From Rossellomorea vietnamensis (GTDB taxonomy: Bacteria; Bacillota; Bacilli; Bacillales; Bacillaceae_B): a stretch of 47,115 nucleotides of DNA. Shown here piece by piece: positions 28,926 through 37,752 of the stretch. Numbering within the stretch: position 1 is the stretch's first letter; each line of letters opens with the position of its first letter. The notes below the pieces were generated by a model, which saw nothing but the letters and a program-made list of their open reading frames with translations, did no database searches and was not told where the DNA came from. A program made the position numbers and the translations under genes. The stretch is from NCBI RefSeq assembly GCF_008180415.1, contig NZ_VTEI01000004.1, forward strand, positions 26,375-73,489. Direction: 5' to 3'.

Positions 28926-29377
28926 AGCACATACCTTATGAAGATTGGTTGAAATATGTTGAAGATGGACTGAGCGAACCGGTCCGGGAGCAATACGAAG
29001 AGCATTTATATTCTTGTGATTATTGCATGGAAATCTATCTAGCGGCACTCCAGTCCAATGAAACTTCCTTGCCTGCTCTCCCGGATGCATTGCGTTTTGC
29101 CGATCATGTCATGGCGGATGTTTTGGCCGGAAAACAGGTTGAAACCCCTGCTGCAGGAAAAGAGGAGAAGTTTTATCAGATGGCAGCCTTCCATTATATA
29201 GTGGCGGCGGCAATGACTATTTTACTGATGACTACTGGGGTATTTCAGCAGATGATTGGTTTTGCAGAGGAGTTCCAGCGCAGCTCCGGCCCGTCTGTAA
29301 CTACTGAACTGATGAACAAAACGACCAATTTTATAAATGATGTCGAAAACGAAACCAGGAAGGAGAGAAACGAATGA
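28922..29377 (+). CDS. Membrane-bound anti-sigma factor with zinc-binding HxxxCxxC motif
   Basis: 151 residues. The N-terminal anti-sigma domain carries H28-x3-C32-x2-C35 (HLYSCDYC), the zf-HC2/ZAS motif. A membrane helix lies at about 79-105 (HYIVAAAMTILLMTTGVFQQMIGF), followed by a short outside tail. Such proteins hold the partner sigma at the membrane until a signal triggers release, often by site-1/RseP-type proteolysis. The ATGA overlaps on both sides show coupled translation with the sigma gene and with the next gene. Confidence 0.85.
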   Translation: MKHIPYEDWLKYVEDGLSEPVREQYEEHLYSCDYCMEIYLAALQSNETSLPALPDALRFADHVMADVLAGKQVETPAAGKEEKFYQMAAFHYIVAAAMTILLMTTGVFQQMIGFAEEFQRSSGPSVTTELMNKTTNFINDVENETRKERNE

Positions 29378-30453
29378 AAAAAAATCCGCTTATTGCATTT
29401 TTGTTAGCGTTTTTCCCGGGAGGCGGCTTGATTTATCTTGGAAAGCTGCTGCGAGGGTTGTTTTATACAGGAAGTGTGTTTGGCGCTGCGGTGGTGACCA
29501 TCTATCTGGCATTTTCTTATTGGTCTGTGTCAGGAATAGAATTTGTCTTTTTTATAGGAGGATTTCTTCTATATGTAGTGAACTTGATCGATACAGCAAT
29601 AACGGCTTCCAAGCTTTATAAGCGGACCACGGCAGCAGGTGATGGCGAAAAAGAAGAGAGTACACCTGAATCCGAACGCTTCTTCACGATAATTTTATCG
29701 CTTGTGCCTGGGCTCGGCCACTTTCAGCTTGGCCTGATGAACAGAGGAGTGACGCTGCTGGCTGCGTTTCTTGGCTTGGCCGTGATGGTCATTTTCGTCA
29801 CTGTCCTTTCATCTCGCGGGGAATTCTTAGTGTTCCTCGCTCTCCTGCCTGTTCTATGGGTGTACAGCTTTTTTGACAGCATGCAGCAGCTCGCAAAGAA
29901 ACAGCGTGGTGAAGAGCTTGTCGACCAGTCGATCCTGGAAGAATTCGAGAATCGAAGGGAAGAGGGGAAAAAGTCTAAATCACTGGCAACCATGCTTTCG
30001 ATTTTTCCCGGTGCAGGGCATCTGTATCTTGGCTATCAACGCAGAGGCATCCAGTTAATGGCCGCCTTCCTATTTTCTATCTATATTATGGATGTCATGC
30101 GCTTGGGCATCTTTCTTTTCCTAGTGCCGATCATCTGGTTTTACAGCTTTTTCGATGGGTTGCAAAAGGCATCGCGATATGGAAAGGAACCGATTGAAGA
30201 TATTCCGGTCATTTCCTATCTGGTGAATCATCAGAAATGGGTCGGCATCGGCCTGGTCACACTCGGTGTCTACTATTTGCTGACAAATATTGCTTTGCCT
30301 GTCCTTCAACCATTTATTTATGAGTATATGAGGGTTGATGCTTACTTCTGGTTTGAACGGTATATACAGACAGCCATTGTCTGTCTAGTCTTAATCGGCG
30401 GAGGCATCAAGCTTCTGGCAGGAAGCAAAAAGAAGGGGGAGACGTTACAATGA
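29374..30453 (+). CDS. Multi-span membrane protein with three internal repeats, ECF operon
   Basis: 359 residues. Three similar modules each open with a hydrophobic helix and a Pro-Gly-rich turn: AFLLAFFPGGGLIYLGKLLRG (about 8-28), IILSLVPGLGHFQLGLMNRG (about 107-126) and TMLSIFPGAGHLYLGYQRRG (about 208-227). Each is followed by one or two more membrane helices. Charged linkers (GDGEKEESTPESERF; EEFENRREEGKKSKS) separate them. A further helix pair lies at the C-terminus (VGIGLVTLGVYYLL; TAIVCLVLIGGGIKLL). The FPGxGHxYLGxxxRG motif recalls TM2-type or small DUF membrane modules. Likely a sensor or target in the sigma system. Confidence 0.7.
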   Translation: MKKNPLIAFLLAFFPGGGLIYLGKLLRGLFYTGSVFGAAVVTIYLAFSYWSVSGIEFVFFIGGFLLYVVNLIDTAITASKLYKRTTAAGDGEKEESTPESERFFTIILSLVPGLGHFQLGLMNRGVTLLAAFLGLAVMVIFVTVLSSRGEFLVFLALLPVLWVYSFFDSMQQLAKKQRGEELVDQSILEEFENRREEGKKSKSLATMLSIFPGAGHLYLGYQRRGIQLMAAFLFSIYIMDVMRLGIFLFLVPIIWFYSFFDGLQKASRYGKEPIEDIPVISYLVNHQKWVGIGLVTLGVYYLLTNIALPVLQPFIYEYMRVDAYFWFERYIQTAIVCLVLIGGGIKLLAGSKKKGETLQ

Positions 30454-31388
30454 GGGTATGGCGTGTAGGATCGGTTTCTATGGGTGCGGCATTGGTTTTC
30501 TTAGGTATCTTGCTGCTTCTCACTCAGATTTTAAATTGGGATAAGGCTTACGTTATGACAGGGTGGTGGCCTTTCATCCTGATTATCCTTGGCGGGGAAA
30601 TTCTGTTCTATTTATTTTTTGCCAATCAGGTGAATCCCAAAGTGAAATATGATGTAGTAAGCATTTTGTTTGCTGTGATAATCGGTACTGCGGGAATCAG
30701 CTTCAGCCTTCTTCAGGCATCCGGTGTGATCGGGGCGGTGCAAAGCTGGGTGTCAGCTGAAGAAAAGACGCTGGAGATTCCAGTCTTCAATCACCCTCTT
30801 ACCGATGAAATCAAACGCGTAATAGTGGACACTGGTCCACATGATGTGACGATAGAAGGCGGGATCGGAGACGAGGTCAGCGTTTTTGGAACCTATCGAT
30901 CTACTACTTATGACGGTAAAGGCAAACTGAACTCTCCAAAAGATTACCTTCAGTATGAAAAGAAGGGCGACAGTCTGTATATTTCCCTAATGGGCCTTCC
31001 ATCAGAATCCGGTCCATTTGAGAGGTACAGCCAGATGGATGCCACCTTGGTTGTGCCGACGAAGGCGGGGCTTGAGGTTTCAGGGCAGGATACTTCGATT
31101 ACAATGAAACCCCGCCATTTGCTCAGCAACTGGTCTGTGACGAAGAGTTCCCAGGTGAATGTTTTGTTATCTGAACAAAGTGATATCAACCTGTTGGCAG
31201 ATAAGGTTACAGACATCAGAGATGATGAGAAGTGGAAAATGGAAGAGAACAAGAATGAAGTGGAAGAGCTTCAAGATGAGGTCATTTACAAAGATGACAC
31301 AGAAAGCGGTACGTATACCACAGGGAAAGGGACTTACGAACTGCTCATAAGCGACAGCTACAGCCTGGCAGTCCGGCTGGGTAATTAA
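30450..31388 (+). CDS. Membrane protein with LiaF/DUF5668-like helices and a DUF4097-like outside domain
   Basis: 312 residues. The N-terminal four helices (ALVFLGILLLLTQI; GWWPFILIILGGEILFYLFF; VVSILFAVIIGTAGISF) contain the WWPFILIILGGE box seen in LiaF/LiaI-type and DUF5668 proteins. The C-terminal half is predicted outside: alternating beta-like stretches (IKRVIVDTGPHDVTIEGGIGDEVSV, DSLYISLMG, KAGLEVSGQDTSITM), as in DUF4097-type beta-helix domains, with a Glu/Lys-rich insert near 262-275. Overlaps the previous gene by ATGA. A cell-envelope stress link is inference. Confidence 0.7.
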   Translation: MRVWRVGSVSMGAALVFLGILLLLTQILNWDKAYVMTGWWPFILIILGGEILFYLFFANQVNPKVKYDVVSILFAVIIGTAGISFSLLQASGVIGAVQSWVSAEEKTLEIPVFNHPLTDEIKRVIVDTGPHDVTIEGGIGDEVSVFGTYRSTTYDGKGKLNSPKDYLQYEKKGDSLYISLMGLPSESGPFERYSQMDATLVVPTKAGLEVSGQDTSITMKPRHLLSNWSVTKSSQVNVLLSEQSDINLLADKVTDIRDDEKWKMEENKNEVEELQDEVIYKDDTESGTYTTGKGTYELLISDSYSLAVRLGN

Positions 31389-31391
31389 CGC

Positions 31392-31430
31392 AAGAAAACA
31401 CCGGGGAAGGCTGCCCTGGTGTTTTCTTTA
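31392..31430 (+). terminator. Rho-independent terminator of the ECF sigma operon
   Basis: AAGAAAACACC / GGTGTTTTCTT with an inner GGG / CCC, then TTAT. Confidence 0.87.
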
Positions 31431-31552
31431 TGAGAATTCTATGGCTGACATAAAAACGTTAATAAATCCATAACGGGCAAGTGCCAGCGATAGACAAATT
31501 TCCCCGGAAATAAACAGAATAAATACCGGGAAATGTCTCTATTCGACAATCA

Positions 31553-31607
31553 CTTTAATGCGTTAAAGCACAAAGAGGGACTGTCCCTGCCAGTCCTTAA
31601 AGCGTCT
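31553..31607. repeat. GGGACTGTCCC palindromic element
   Basis: TTTAATGCGTTAAAGCAC precedes AAAGAGGGACTGTCCCT (core 31577-31587), and CCTTAAAGCG follows. It lies between two operons. Confidence 0.75.
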
Positions 31608-32062
31608 CACGGTTTCAGTATCATAAAGATGAATAGTAGTACGCCAAGGGTGGAGGCGAGATAGAAGTAGCCATTCATTTTGTTCAGGTAATTCTGTGCT
31701 TCCCCGGGCAGTTCCCCGGTTACCTCAGAGTTTTCGGGAGCATCGAGCCACTTTCTTAAATGGCTGCTGTTGGGGGTTACGAAACCGATGACAATAATTT
31801 GAATAAGGACATAAAGAATCAGTGAACCGAGTATCCAGACTTGGGTGAATGCACCGTATTCACCTGCAAAGAAGAGAATAAGACCGGTAATGACGGCAAG
31901 AGTCCCGCCGATTTTCGGGAACTTTTCCAGATGGGCGCCAAGCACAAGCGTATGCCGCAGCTGATCGGCGGTTTGTTTTTTCCTCGCTAAAACATGGGCA
32001 AAGAAAGTCGGCCCTACTCCCATAATGGCGGAAAGGACATGCAGCAAAACTAGAAACTTCAT
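31607..32062 (-). CDS. DUF2269-type integral membrane protein
   Basis: 151 residues with four membrane segments. FLVLLHVLSAIMGVGPTFFAHVL at the start, LEKFPKIGGTLAVITGLILFF, WILGSLILYVLIQIIVIGFV and a final YFYLASTLGVLLFIFMIL match the DUF2269 layout (HVLSAIxxxG motif). Function unknown; some relatives resemble small heme-binding membrane proteins (inference). TAAGGAGG lies 8 nt before the ATG. Monocistronic, divergent from the lipid kinase gene. Confidence 0.8.
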   Translation of the reverse strand: MKFLVLLHVLSAIMGVGPTFFAHVLARKKQTADQLRHTLVLGAHLEKFPKIGGTLAVITGLILFFAGEYGAFTQVWILGSLILYVLIQIIVIGFVTPNSSHLRKWLDAPENSEVTGELPGEAQNYLNKMNGYFYLASTLGVLLFIFMILKP

Positions 32063-32334
32063 TGAAAAACCTCCTTAGGAACTATTGGCATATGACATTT
32101 TATTCATAAGCGTGAGGAGGTATGTTACAAAAGAATGGGTATTCTTCACTAATAGCTTTTTTTGTAAAAAAGAGGTATGATATTTTCGGTAGATGAGTTA
32201 ATATGTTGTGGCAAGTAGATAAATGATTGAGGATTGGTTTGTAACATGTCCTCCGGGGTAGTAATATAGGTACCAAATTGGGGTTTGTAAAGCTGTCGCA
32301 GGCTTTTGAAATATCAAGATAGGATGATGGGGAA

Positions 32335-33258
32335 ATGAAAAGAGCAAGAATCATTTATAATCCGACTTCGGGACGCGAGCTTTTTAAAAAGCACCTGGCT
32401 GAAGTATTAATTAAATTGGAACAGGCCGGATATGAAGCCTCCTGCCATGCAACCATCTGTGAAGGGGATGCAACCGAAGCTGCCCGTACAGCTGTTGAAC
32501 GCAAGTATGACTTGGTAGTGGCAGCCGGCGGCGATGGAACATTGAATGAAGTGGTCAATGGTCTGGCTGAACAGGATTATCGTCCGCGATTAGGAATTGT
32601 TCCAATGGGGACAACCAATGACTTTGCACGCGCTTTAAATATTCCACGAGATATCGGGGCGGCGGTGGATGTCATCATCAAAGGCGACACCATACCAGTA
32701 GATATCGGCAGAATGAACAGCAGCCGCTATTTTATCAACATTGCCGGTGGAGGGCGCCTCACCGAACTGACATACGAAGTGCCAAGCAAGCTGAAGACGG
32801 TATTGGGCCAGCTGGCGTACTATCTTAAAGGAGTAGAGATGCTTCCTTCCATCAAAGCAACCGATTTAACGATTGAATATGATGGAAAGCTGTTTGAAGG
32901 CGAAGCGATGTTATTCCTGATCGGCCTCACCAATTCGGTCGGAGGCTTTGAAAAGCTCGCTCCTGATGCATCCATCAACGACGGAATGTTCTCTTTGCTG
33001 ATTTTAAAGAAAACGAACCTGGCTGAATTCATCCGGATTGCGAGTCTTGCTGTCAGAGGAGACCATGTCAAAGATCCGAACGTGATCTATACAAAAGCAA
33101 ACAGAATCAAAGTGTACTCCAAAGACAAAGTCCAGCTGAATATCGATGGAGAATTCGGCGGCCTGCTTCCAGTAGAGTTCGAAAATCTTTATCGCCACCT
33201 TGAAGTGTTTGTTCCTCTTGATAAAATCCGTGAACAGGATCGAGCGGACAGAGGCTGA
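32335..33258 (+). CDS. dagK: Diacylglycerol kinase-type lipid kinase (YerQ/DgkB family)
   Basis: 307 residues. The family phosphorylates diacylglycerol left by lipoteichoic acid synthesis so that it re-enters phospholipid synthesis. The N-terminal NPTSG (9-13), the GGDGTLNEV nucleotide loop (65-73), the PMGTTNDFAR box near 95 and the C-terminal DGMFSLLILKK and LNIDGE segments fit DgkB. In B. subtilis this gene (yerQ) follows gatCAB after a few genes; here about 14 kb of other material separates them. A candidate ribosome binding site is GATGGGGAA before the ATG. Confidence 0.92.
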   Translation: MKRARIIYNPTSGRELFKKHLAEVLIKLEQAGYEASCHATICEGDATEAARTAVERKYDLVVAAGGDGTLNEVVNGLAEQDYRPRLGIVPMGTTNDFARALNIPRDIGAAVDVIIKGDTIPVDIGRMNSSRYFINIAGGGRLTELTYEVPSKLKTVLGQLAYYLKGVEMLPSIKATDLTIEYDGKLFEGEAMLFLIGLTNSVGGFEKLAPDASINDGMFSLLILKKTNLAEFIRIASLAVRGDHVKDPNVIYTKANRIKVYSKDKVQLNIDGEFGGLLPVEFENLYRHLEVFVPLDKIREQDRADRG

Positions 33259-33269
33259 ATAGTAGAATG

Positions 33270-33294
33270 AAGGCCCCTTTTTAGGGGTTTTTTT
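33270..33294 (+). terminator. Terminator after the lipid kinase
   Basis: Short CCCC / GGGG hairpin followed by seven T. Confidence 0.65.
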
Positions 33295-33304
33295 GTTGGG
33301 AATT

Positions 33305-33985
33305 ATAAATCTGCCCGCAGCAGCGCTAACATTATACATATCTCCACGGAGATGGATCGCTCCCCGCCGAAGCGGTCTCAATATTGTACATATCTCGTTG
33401 GAAATGGACCTTTCCCGACCGAAGCCGCGCCAACATCGTACATATCTCCCTTTAAATCCACAGCTCCCGACCGAAGCCGCCCAAACATCGTACATATCTC
33501 CGTGGAAATCCACAGCTCCCGACCGAAGCCACCCAAACATCGTACATATCTTGCTTGAAATCCGCAGCTCCCGACCGAAGCCGCACCAACATCGTACATA
33601 TCTCCCTTGAAATCCACAGCTCCCGACCGAAGCAGCCTCAACATCGTACATATCTTGCTTGAAATCCACAGCTCCCGACCGAAGCAGCCTCAACATCGTA
33701 CATATCTTGCTTGAAATCTGCAGCTCCCGACCGAAGCAGCCCAAACATCGTACATATCTCCGTGGAAATCCACAGCTCCCGACCGAAGCCACCCAAACAT
33801 CGTACATATCTTGCTTGAAATCCGCAGCTCCCGACCGAAGCCGCCTCAACATCGTACATATCTTGCTTAAAATCCACAGCTCCCGACCGAAGCCGCCTCA
33901 ACATCGTACATATCTTGCTTGAAATCCGCAGCTCCCGACCGAAGCACGCCCAACATCATACATATCTCAAAGAAAAAACATCCCT
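33305..33985 (-). repeat. 52-bp tandem repeat array (CGGTCGGG family), array 2
   Basis: About 13 units, period 52 bp, each with CTCCCGACCGAAGC and ACATCGTACATATCT on the + strand. In reverse complement the unit opens with CGGTCGGG and has AAGATATGTACGATG about 26 bp later, in phase with array 1 (AAGATGTGTATGAAG). Unit sequences are more uniform than in array 1; a three-unit block (CGTGGAAATCC, then TTGCTTGAAATC types) seems to recur. Open frames on both strands here are repeat artefacts. Confidence 0.9.
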
Positions 33986-34029
33986 ACCGGCCGAAGCAGC
34001 ATGATCAGATAAAGGGCCTCACTTTGACA

Positions 34030-34070
34030 CTTCAAGCACGAAGAGAGACAGTTCCTCTTTGTGCTTGAAG
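34030..34070. repeat. Palindromic element related to the GGGACAGTCCC family
   Basis: CTTCAAGCACGAAGAG and CTCTTTGTGCTTGAAG pair over 16 bp around AGACAGTTC. The core GAGACAGTTCCTC is a degenerate form of GAGGGACAGTCCCTC. Confidence 0.65.
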
Positions 34071-34320
34071 GCTAAGAAGTACCCGTCTTACATTCACCCT
34101 AACTCGACAAATTCCTGCCATAAAAACAAAAGTTTCTACAAAATCCTACATACCTGAAAACATCTGGAAAAACCCAGTGAATCCCTATCTCCTTGCTGAA
34201 ACCCCAAAGTTCACCTTCGAAGACCTATACACTTATTAAAAAAAACCAATACACTCCGTAGTTTACTCTATAAACCTAATGGGAATAGGAGGGTTAGAAA
34301 AAGTCAAAGGAGTTGAAGGA

Positions 34321-35949
34321 ATGAATAATATGAACATGTATAACTTTGAGGGATTTTTAGGGAAGATACCCGACTTTCTTCTTGCATTAGTTGTTCTTCT
34401 TATCGGGTGGCTTGTTGCCAAAGGTATTGAGAAGGCAGTGTATAAGCTGCTGAACAAGACCGGCATGGATGACAAGCTATTCTCTCACATCCCTAACAAG
34501 AAATATTCTTCAGAAAAGATCATCAGTAAAATTGTCTATTGGATTCTGCTTCTGATCGTATTCATTATTGTTCTTAATATCTTGAATTTGAATCTGATAG
34601 CTGAACCTTTAGTAAACCTGATGAATTCCATTTTCGGTGCGATTGACAATATCCTGAAAGCGGCCCTGATCCTGCTGGTAGCCTACGCATTGGCTATGCT
34701 GGTCAGCATGGGAGTTCGCAAGCTGGGTAAAGCCACGCATTTTGATCATCTGCTTGTGAAGTGGAATATGGCAGACACTGAAAAAGATGCTCATTCAGGA
34801 ATTGATAAAGCCGCCAAGGTATTGTTCTACCTGGTTCTGTTATTATTCTTGCCTGCAGTTCTTTCAGCATTGAATATTACAGGAGTTTCTGAACCATTTA
34901 CGGAAATGCTGAACAGCATGCTCGCATTCATTCCAAAACTGCTTGCAGCCGCATTGATTGTCCTGGTCGGATACTTCGTGGCCAAGCTGGTTCGTACGAT
35001 TGTAACGAACTTCCTGCATTCAATCGGTCTCGAAAGGTTAGGGGAACGCCTTGGATTATCCAAGACGCTTGGCGGAACGTCCCTATCTTCCATTATCGGG
35101 AACATTGTTTTCATTCTGATTTTGATTCCAACTGTCATTGCAGCACTTGAAAAGCTTGATATCGAAGGGGTATCAGGACCGGCAATCGAGATGCTCAATG
35201 ATGTTCTGACTATGCTGCCGAATATTGCTGTAGCAATTGCCTTGATCCTGGTTGGTCTGTGGGCTGGCCGTATGGCTGGCAGATGGACAACGGACTTCCT
35301 GAATAAATTGAGCATCAACTCCCTGATGAGGAATATGAAACTTGGAAGCTGGAAGCCTGGTGAATCAGCGAATTCACTTACGATCACAAAGATCCTTGGC
35401 TACGTTGTCCATTTCGTAATTGCCCTGCTGTTCATTGTCGAAGCACTTCAAATCGTAGAGCTTGACTTCCTTGTAACGCTTGCAACGGGTGTCTTTGCCT
35501 ACATTCCAAGCGTCATTGCTGCCATCATCATCTTGGTTGTTGGCCTTTATCTTGGAAACATTGCCAAGAAAGTATTGGTCAGCATCCTAAATGGCAACAG
35601 CAAAACGGTACTTGCGACAATTGCCAAATATGCGATCATCATCATGGCGTTCTTTATGGCGCTGGATCAGCTTGGCATTGCACAATCCATCGTCAACTCT
35701 GCCTTTATCCTGGTGCTTGGCGGACTTGCTTTAGCATTTGGCCTTGCTTTCGGGCTTGGAGGAAGAGAGTTTGCATCGAACTACCTCAGCAAGATGGAAA
35801 ACAACCTTTCCGACATTTCAGTCGATAAGGAAAAAGCAAAAAGAAAAGCAGAGGGAAATTCTAAGGATGACTGGACTTCTTCCATGAATGAAGACGGTAC
35901 CATTGATAACCAGCCGAACCGTCCGGATGATGGATTCCCTAGAGGATAA
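34321..35949 (+). CDS. Mechanosensitive-channel-like membrane protein with repeated TM_helix modules
   Basis: 542 residues. At least five similar helix modules of the conserved TM_helix type (PF05552): IPDFLLALVVLLIGWLVAKGIEKAV, ILKAALILLVAYALAMLVSMG, FIPKLLAAALIVLVGYFVAKLVRTI, LPNIAVAIALILVGLWAGRMAGR and YIPSVIAAIIILVVGLYLGNIAKKV. Near the C-terminus LVLGGLALAFGLAFGLGGREFASNYL resembles the glycine-rich MscS pore helix. A charged, Asn/Asp-rich tail ends the protein. No full MscS beta domain is seen, so channel activity is inference. The ATG at 34321 follows AAAGGAGTTGAAGG; the frame from 34279 is longer but without a site. Confidence 0.82.
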   Translation: MNNMNMYNFEGFLGKIPDFLLALVVLLIGWLVAKGIEKAVYKLLNKTGMDDKLFSHIPNKKYSSEKIISKIVYWILLLIVFIIVLNILNLNLIAEPLVNLMNSIFGAIDNILKAALILLVAYALAMLVSMGVRKLGKATHFDHLLVKWNMADTEKDAHSGIDKAAKVLFYLVLLLFLPAVLSALNITGVSEPFTEMLNSMLAFIPKLLAAALIVLVGYFVAKLVRTIVTNFLHSIGLERLGERLGLSKTLGGTSLSSIIGNIVFILILIPTVIAALEKLDIEGVSGPAIEMLNDVLTMLPNIAVAIALILVGLWAGRMAGRWTTDFLNKLSINSLMRNMKLGSWKPGESANSLTITKILGYVVHFVIALLFIVEALQIVELDFLVTLATGVFAYIPSVIAAIIILVVGLYLGNIAKKVLVSILNGNSKTVLATIAKYAIIIMAFFMALDQLGIAQSIVNSAFILVLGGLALAFGLAFGLGGREFASNYLSKMENNLSDISVDKEKAKRKAEGNSKDDWTSSMNEDGTIDNQPNRPDDGFPRG

Positions 35950-35959
35950 TTCACACTAT

Positions 35960-35990
35960 AAGGCCCAGGTTCATTCCTGGGCCTTGTTTT
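35960..35990 (+). terminator. Terminator after the channel-like gene
   Basis: A perfect AAGGCCCAGG / CCTGGGCCTT hairpin, then GTTTT. Confidence 0.87.
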
Positions 35991-35995
35991 ATGAT

Positions 35996-36179
35996 GGCTC
36001 TTTTCGCAAACTTTATTGCTATTTCAGACTAAAAAAATAACCATAATTCCCCGGAATAACCTCATAACCAGGAAAAGAAAAGAGCTGCTCTCTCAGATTT
36101 GAGAGAAAACCCTTAGTATATGGGGGAAAATCTGGCTCTTGAGGTTTTTCCGAAAGCAACAATGTATGCGAATACAGCC
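35996..36179. mobile_element. MITE-like element M2 (184 bp) with 8-bp flanking duplication
   Basis: The left end GGCTCTTTTCGCAAACTTTA and the reverse complement of the right end, GGCTGTATTCGCATACATTG, are imperfect inverted repeats. TTTATGAT (35988-35995) and TTTACGAT (36180-36187) flank it, 7 of 8 matching. It has no coding capacity. It lies directly after the channel gene terminator. Confidence 0.8.
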
Positions 36180-36352
36180 TTTACGATAGGAGTGAGCATG
36201 TTGTTTTAGTTGCGGGATCGCTATATAGGTTTACATTTTTAAAATCAAGCGGGGTTTGTTAATATAGAAATACATGCAGGAAGTTTGCATTCAATGTAAT
36301 ATTATTCATTATTCTTTAAGAAGTACATACGCCTAAAGAGGTTAATTGCGGG

Positions 36353-36394
36353 AATAATACGGGATGGCAGCAGCAGTAATCCATGAGTATTATT
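36353..36394. promoter_or_regulatory. Inverted repeat in the leader of the TAXI binding-protein gene
   Basis: AATAATAC (36353-36360) and GTATTATT (36387-36394) pair, with an inner GGAT / ATCC. No T run follows, so it is not a terminator. The rest of 36188-36513 is AT-rich leader. Its role is not known. Confidence 0.35.
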
Positions 36395-36513
36395 TAGGAA
36401 GACTGCATAAAAACCACTACTAATTAATATCCGAAAAGTTAAATAATTAACAATATTATTACAATTTATGTTAAACTATCTGTGTTATTAAAAAAATTAT
36501 AGGGGTGAATGAC

Positions 36514-37497
36514 ATGAAAAAGAGAAAATTATCATTCAGTGCTGTTCTTCTCCTGGCTGCGGCAATGATTTTGGCTGCATGCGGCGGAGGAAGCGGCGGG
36601 GGTTCTGATGATGGCGGAGAAGTAGACTTCATCGGAATTGCAACTGGCGGTACTGGTGGTACATATTATCCACTTGGCGGTACTTTCGCGGACATCATTG
36701 GCGATGAAACAGATTATGACTCCACTGCGTCTACATCTGGAGCATCTGCAGAAAATATGGCAAGCATCAAATCTGGAGATATCGAGGTTGCCTTCACGCA
36801 GACGGACATCGCGTCTTATGCAACAGAAGGAACGGAAATGTTCTCTGATAATAAAGTTGAAAATGCACGCGGTATCGGTACCCTGTATCCTGAAACCATC
36901 CAGATTGTTACAACAACGGGATCTGGTATAGAGTCTGTTGAAGACTTAGAAGGCAAAGTAGTATCTGTCGGGGAAGCGGGATCTGGTACATTGCTGAATG
37001 CTACACAGATTCTTGAAGTTCACGGCCTTACTCTTGATGATTTAAGTGCCCGTAACCTATCTTTCGATGATTCCACTACTGGTATCCAGGATGGCACGAT
37101 CGATGCAGCGTTCATCACTTCCGGTACTCCAACCGGAGCTGTTGAAGGCCTTGCAGCCACTCAAGACGTAAATATCATTCCGGTATCTGCCGATAAAGCA
37201 GATGAACTGATTGAGAAGTATCCTTACTATGCGAAAGATACAATCAGCGGCGGTACTTACAGCAAGCTGGACAGCGACATTGAAACAGTAGCTGTTCGTG
37301 CAATGCTAGTCACAAGCTCTGAGATCTCAGAGGATGTTATCTACGAAGTGACAAAAGCCATTTTCGAAAACACAGACAGAATCAGCCATGCTAAAGGTGA
37401 GCTGATCAGCGCTGAAAATGCGCTTGAAGGTATGGGGATTGATCTTCATCCTGGAGCTGCAAAATACTTTGAAGAAAAAGGTATTTCCCAAGACTAA
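36514..37497 (+). CDS. TAXI-family TRAP transporter substrate-binding lipoprotein
   Basis: 327 residues. The signal peptide ends in a lipobox-like LAAC, then a Gly/Ser-rich linker (GGGSGGGSDDGG). The mature part has the TAXI pattern: IGIATGGTGGTYYPLGGTFADII, SGASAENMASIKSGDIEVAFTQTDIA, GIGTLYPETIQIV, and VSVGEAGSGTLLNATQIL. It captures a small acid, probably a dicarboxylate or glutamate-like solute, and passes it to the TRAP permease. ATG 36514 follows AGGGGTG at 6 nt; the GTG at 36505 lies within that site. Followed by a terminator and then element M3 before the permease genes. Confidence 0.9.
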   Translation: MKKRKLSFSAVLLLAAAMILAACGGGSGGGSDDGGEVDFIGIATGGTGGTYYPLGGTFADIIGDETDYDSTASTSGASAENMASIKSGDIEVAFTQTDIASYATEGTEMFSDNKVENARGIGTLYPETIQIVTTTGSGIESVEDLEGKVVSVGEAGSGTLLNATQILEVHGLTLDDLSARNLSFDDSTTGIQDGTIDAAFITSGTPTGAVEGLAATQDVNIIPVSADKADELIEKYPYYAKDTISGGTYSKLDSDIETVAVRAMLVTSSEISEDVIYEVTKAIFENTDRISHAKGELISAENALEGMGIDLHPGAAKYFEEKGISQD

Positions 37498-37521
37498 ATA
37501 AACTTTCTTCAGGCAAGATGG

Positions 37522-37551
37522 AATAGGCCGATCTGATCGGTCTATTCTTTT
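37522..37551 (+). terminator. Terminator after the TAXI binding-protein gene
   Basis: AATAGGCCGAT / ATCGGTCTATT with a three-base loop, then CTTTTG. Confidence 0.83.
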
Positions 37552-37560
37552 GTTGTAAAA

Positions 37561-37752
37561 GGTTCTTTTCGTAAACTTTGTGGCTATTTGATACTAATTC
37601 CAGAAAAAAACAACTTTAATTCACCGGGATAACCAAGTTGACATGAAAAGAAAAGAGCTGCTATCCCAGATTGAAGTGAAGACTCTTAGTATCCGAGGGA
37701 AAATCCGGCTCTTGGAATTTTTCCGAAAGCAACAATATATGCGAATATAGCC
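37561..37752. mobile_element. MITE-like element M3 (192 bp) with perfect 8-bp flanking duplication
   Basis: Left end GGTTCTTTTCGTAAACTTTG; reverse complement of the right end is GGCTATATTCGCATATATTG. TTGTAAAA occurs on both sides (37553-37560 and 37753-37760). Same orientation as M2. It sits between the TAXI terminator and the DUF1850 gene. Confidence 0.82.

Noticed and set aside
33004..33922. Several open frames on both strands across array 2, up to 282 codons
   Set aside because: They translate the 52-bp unit in different frames (LRSGAVDFKQDMYDV and similar). 52 is not a multiple of three, so the frames rotate, and no ribosome binding site or family similarity exists.
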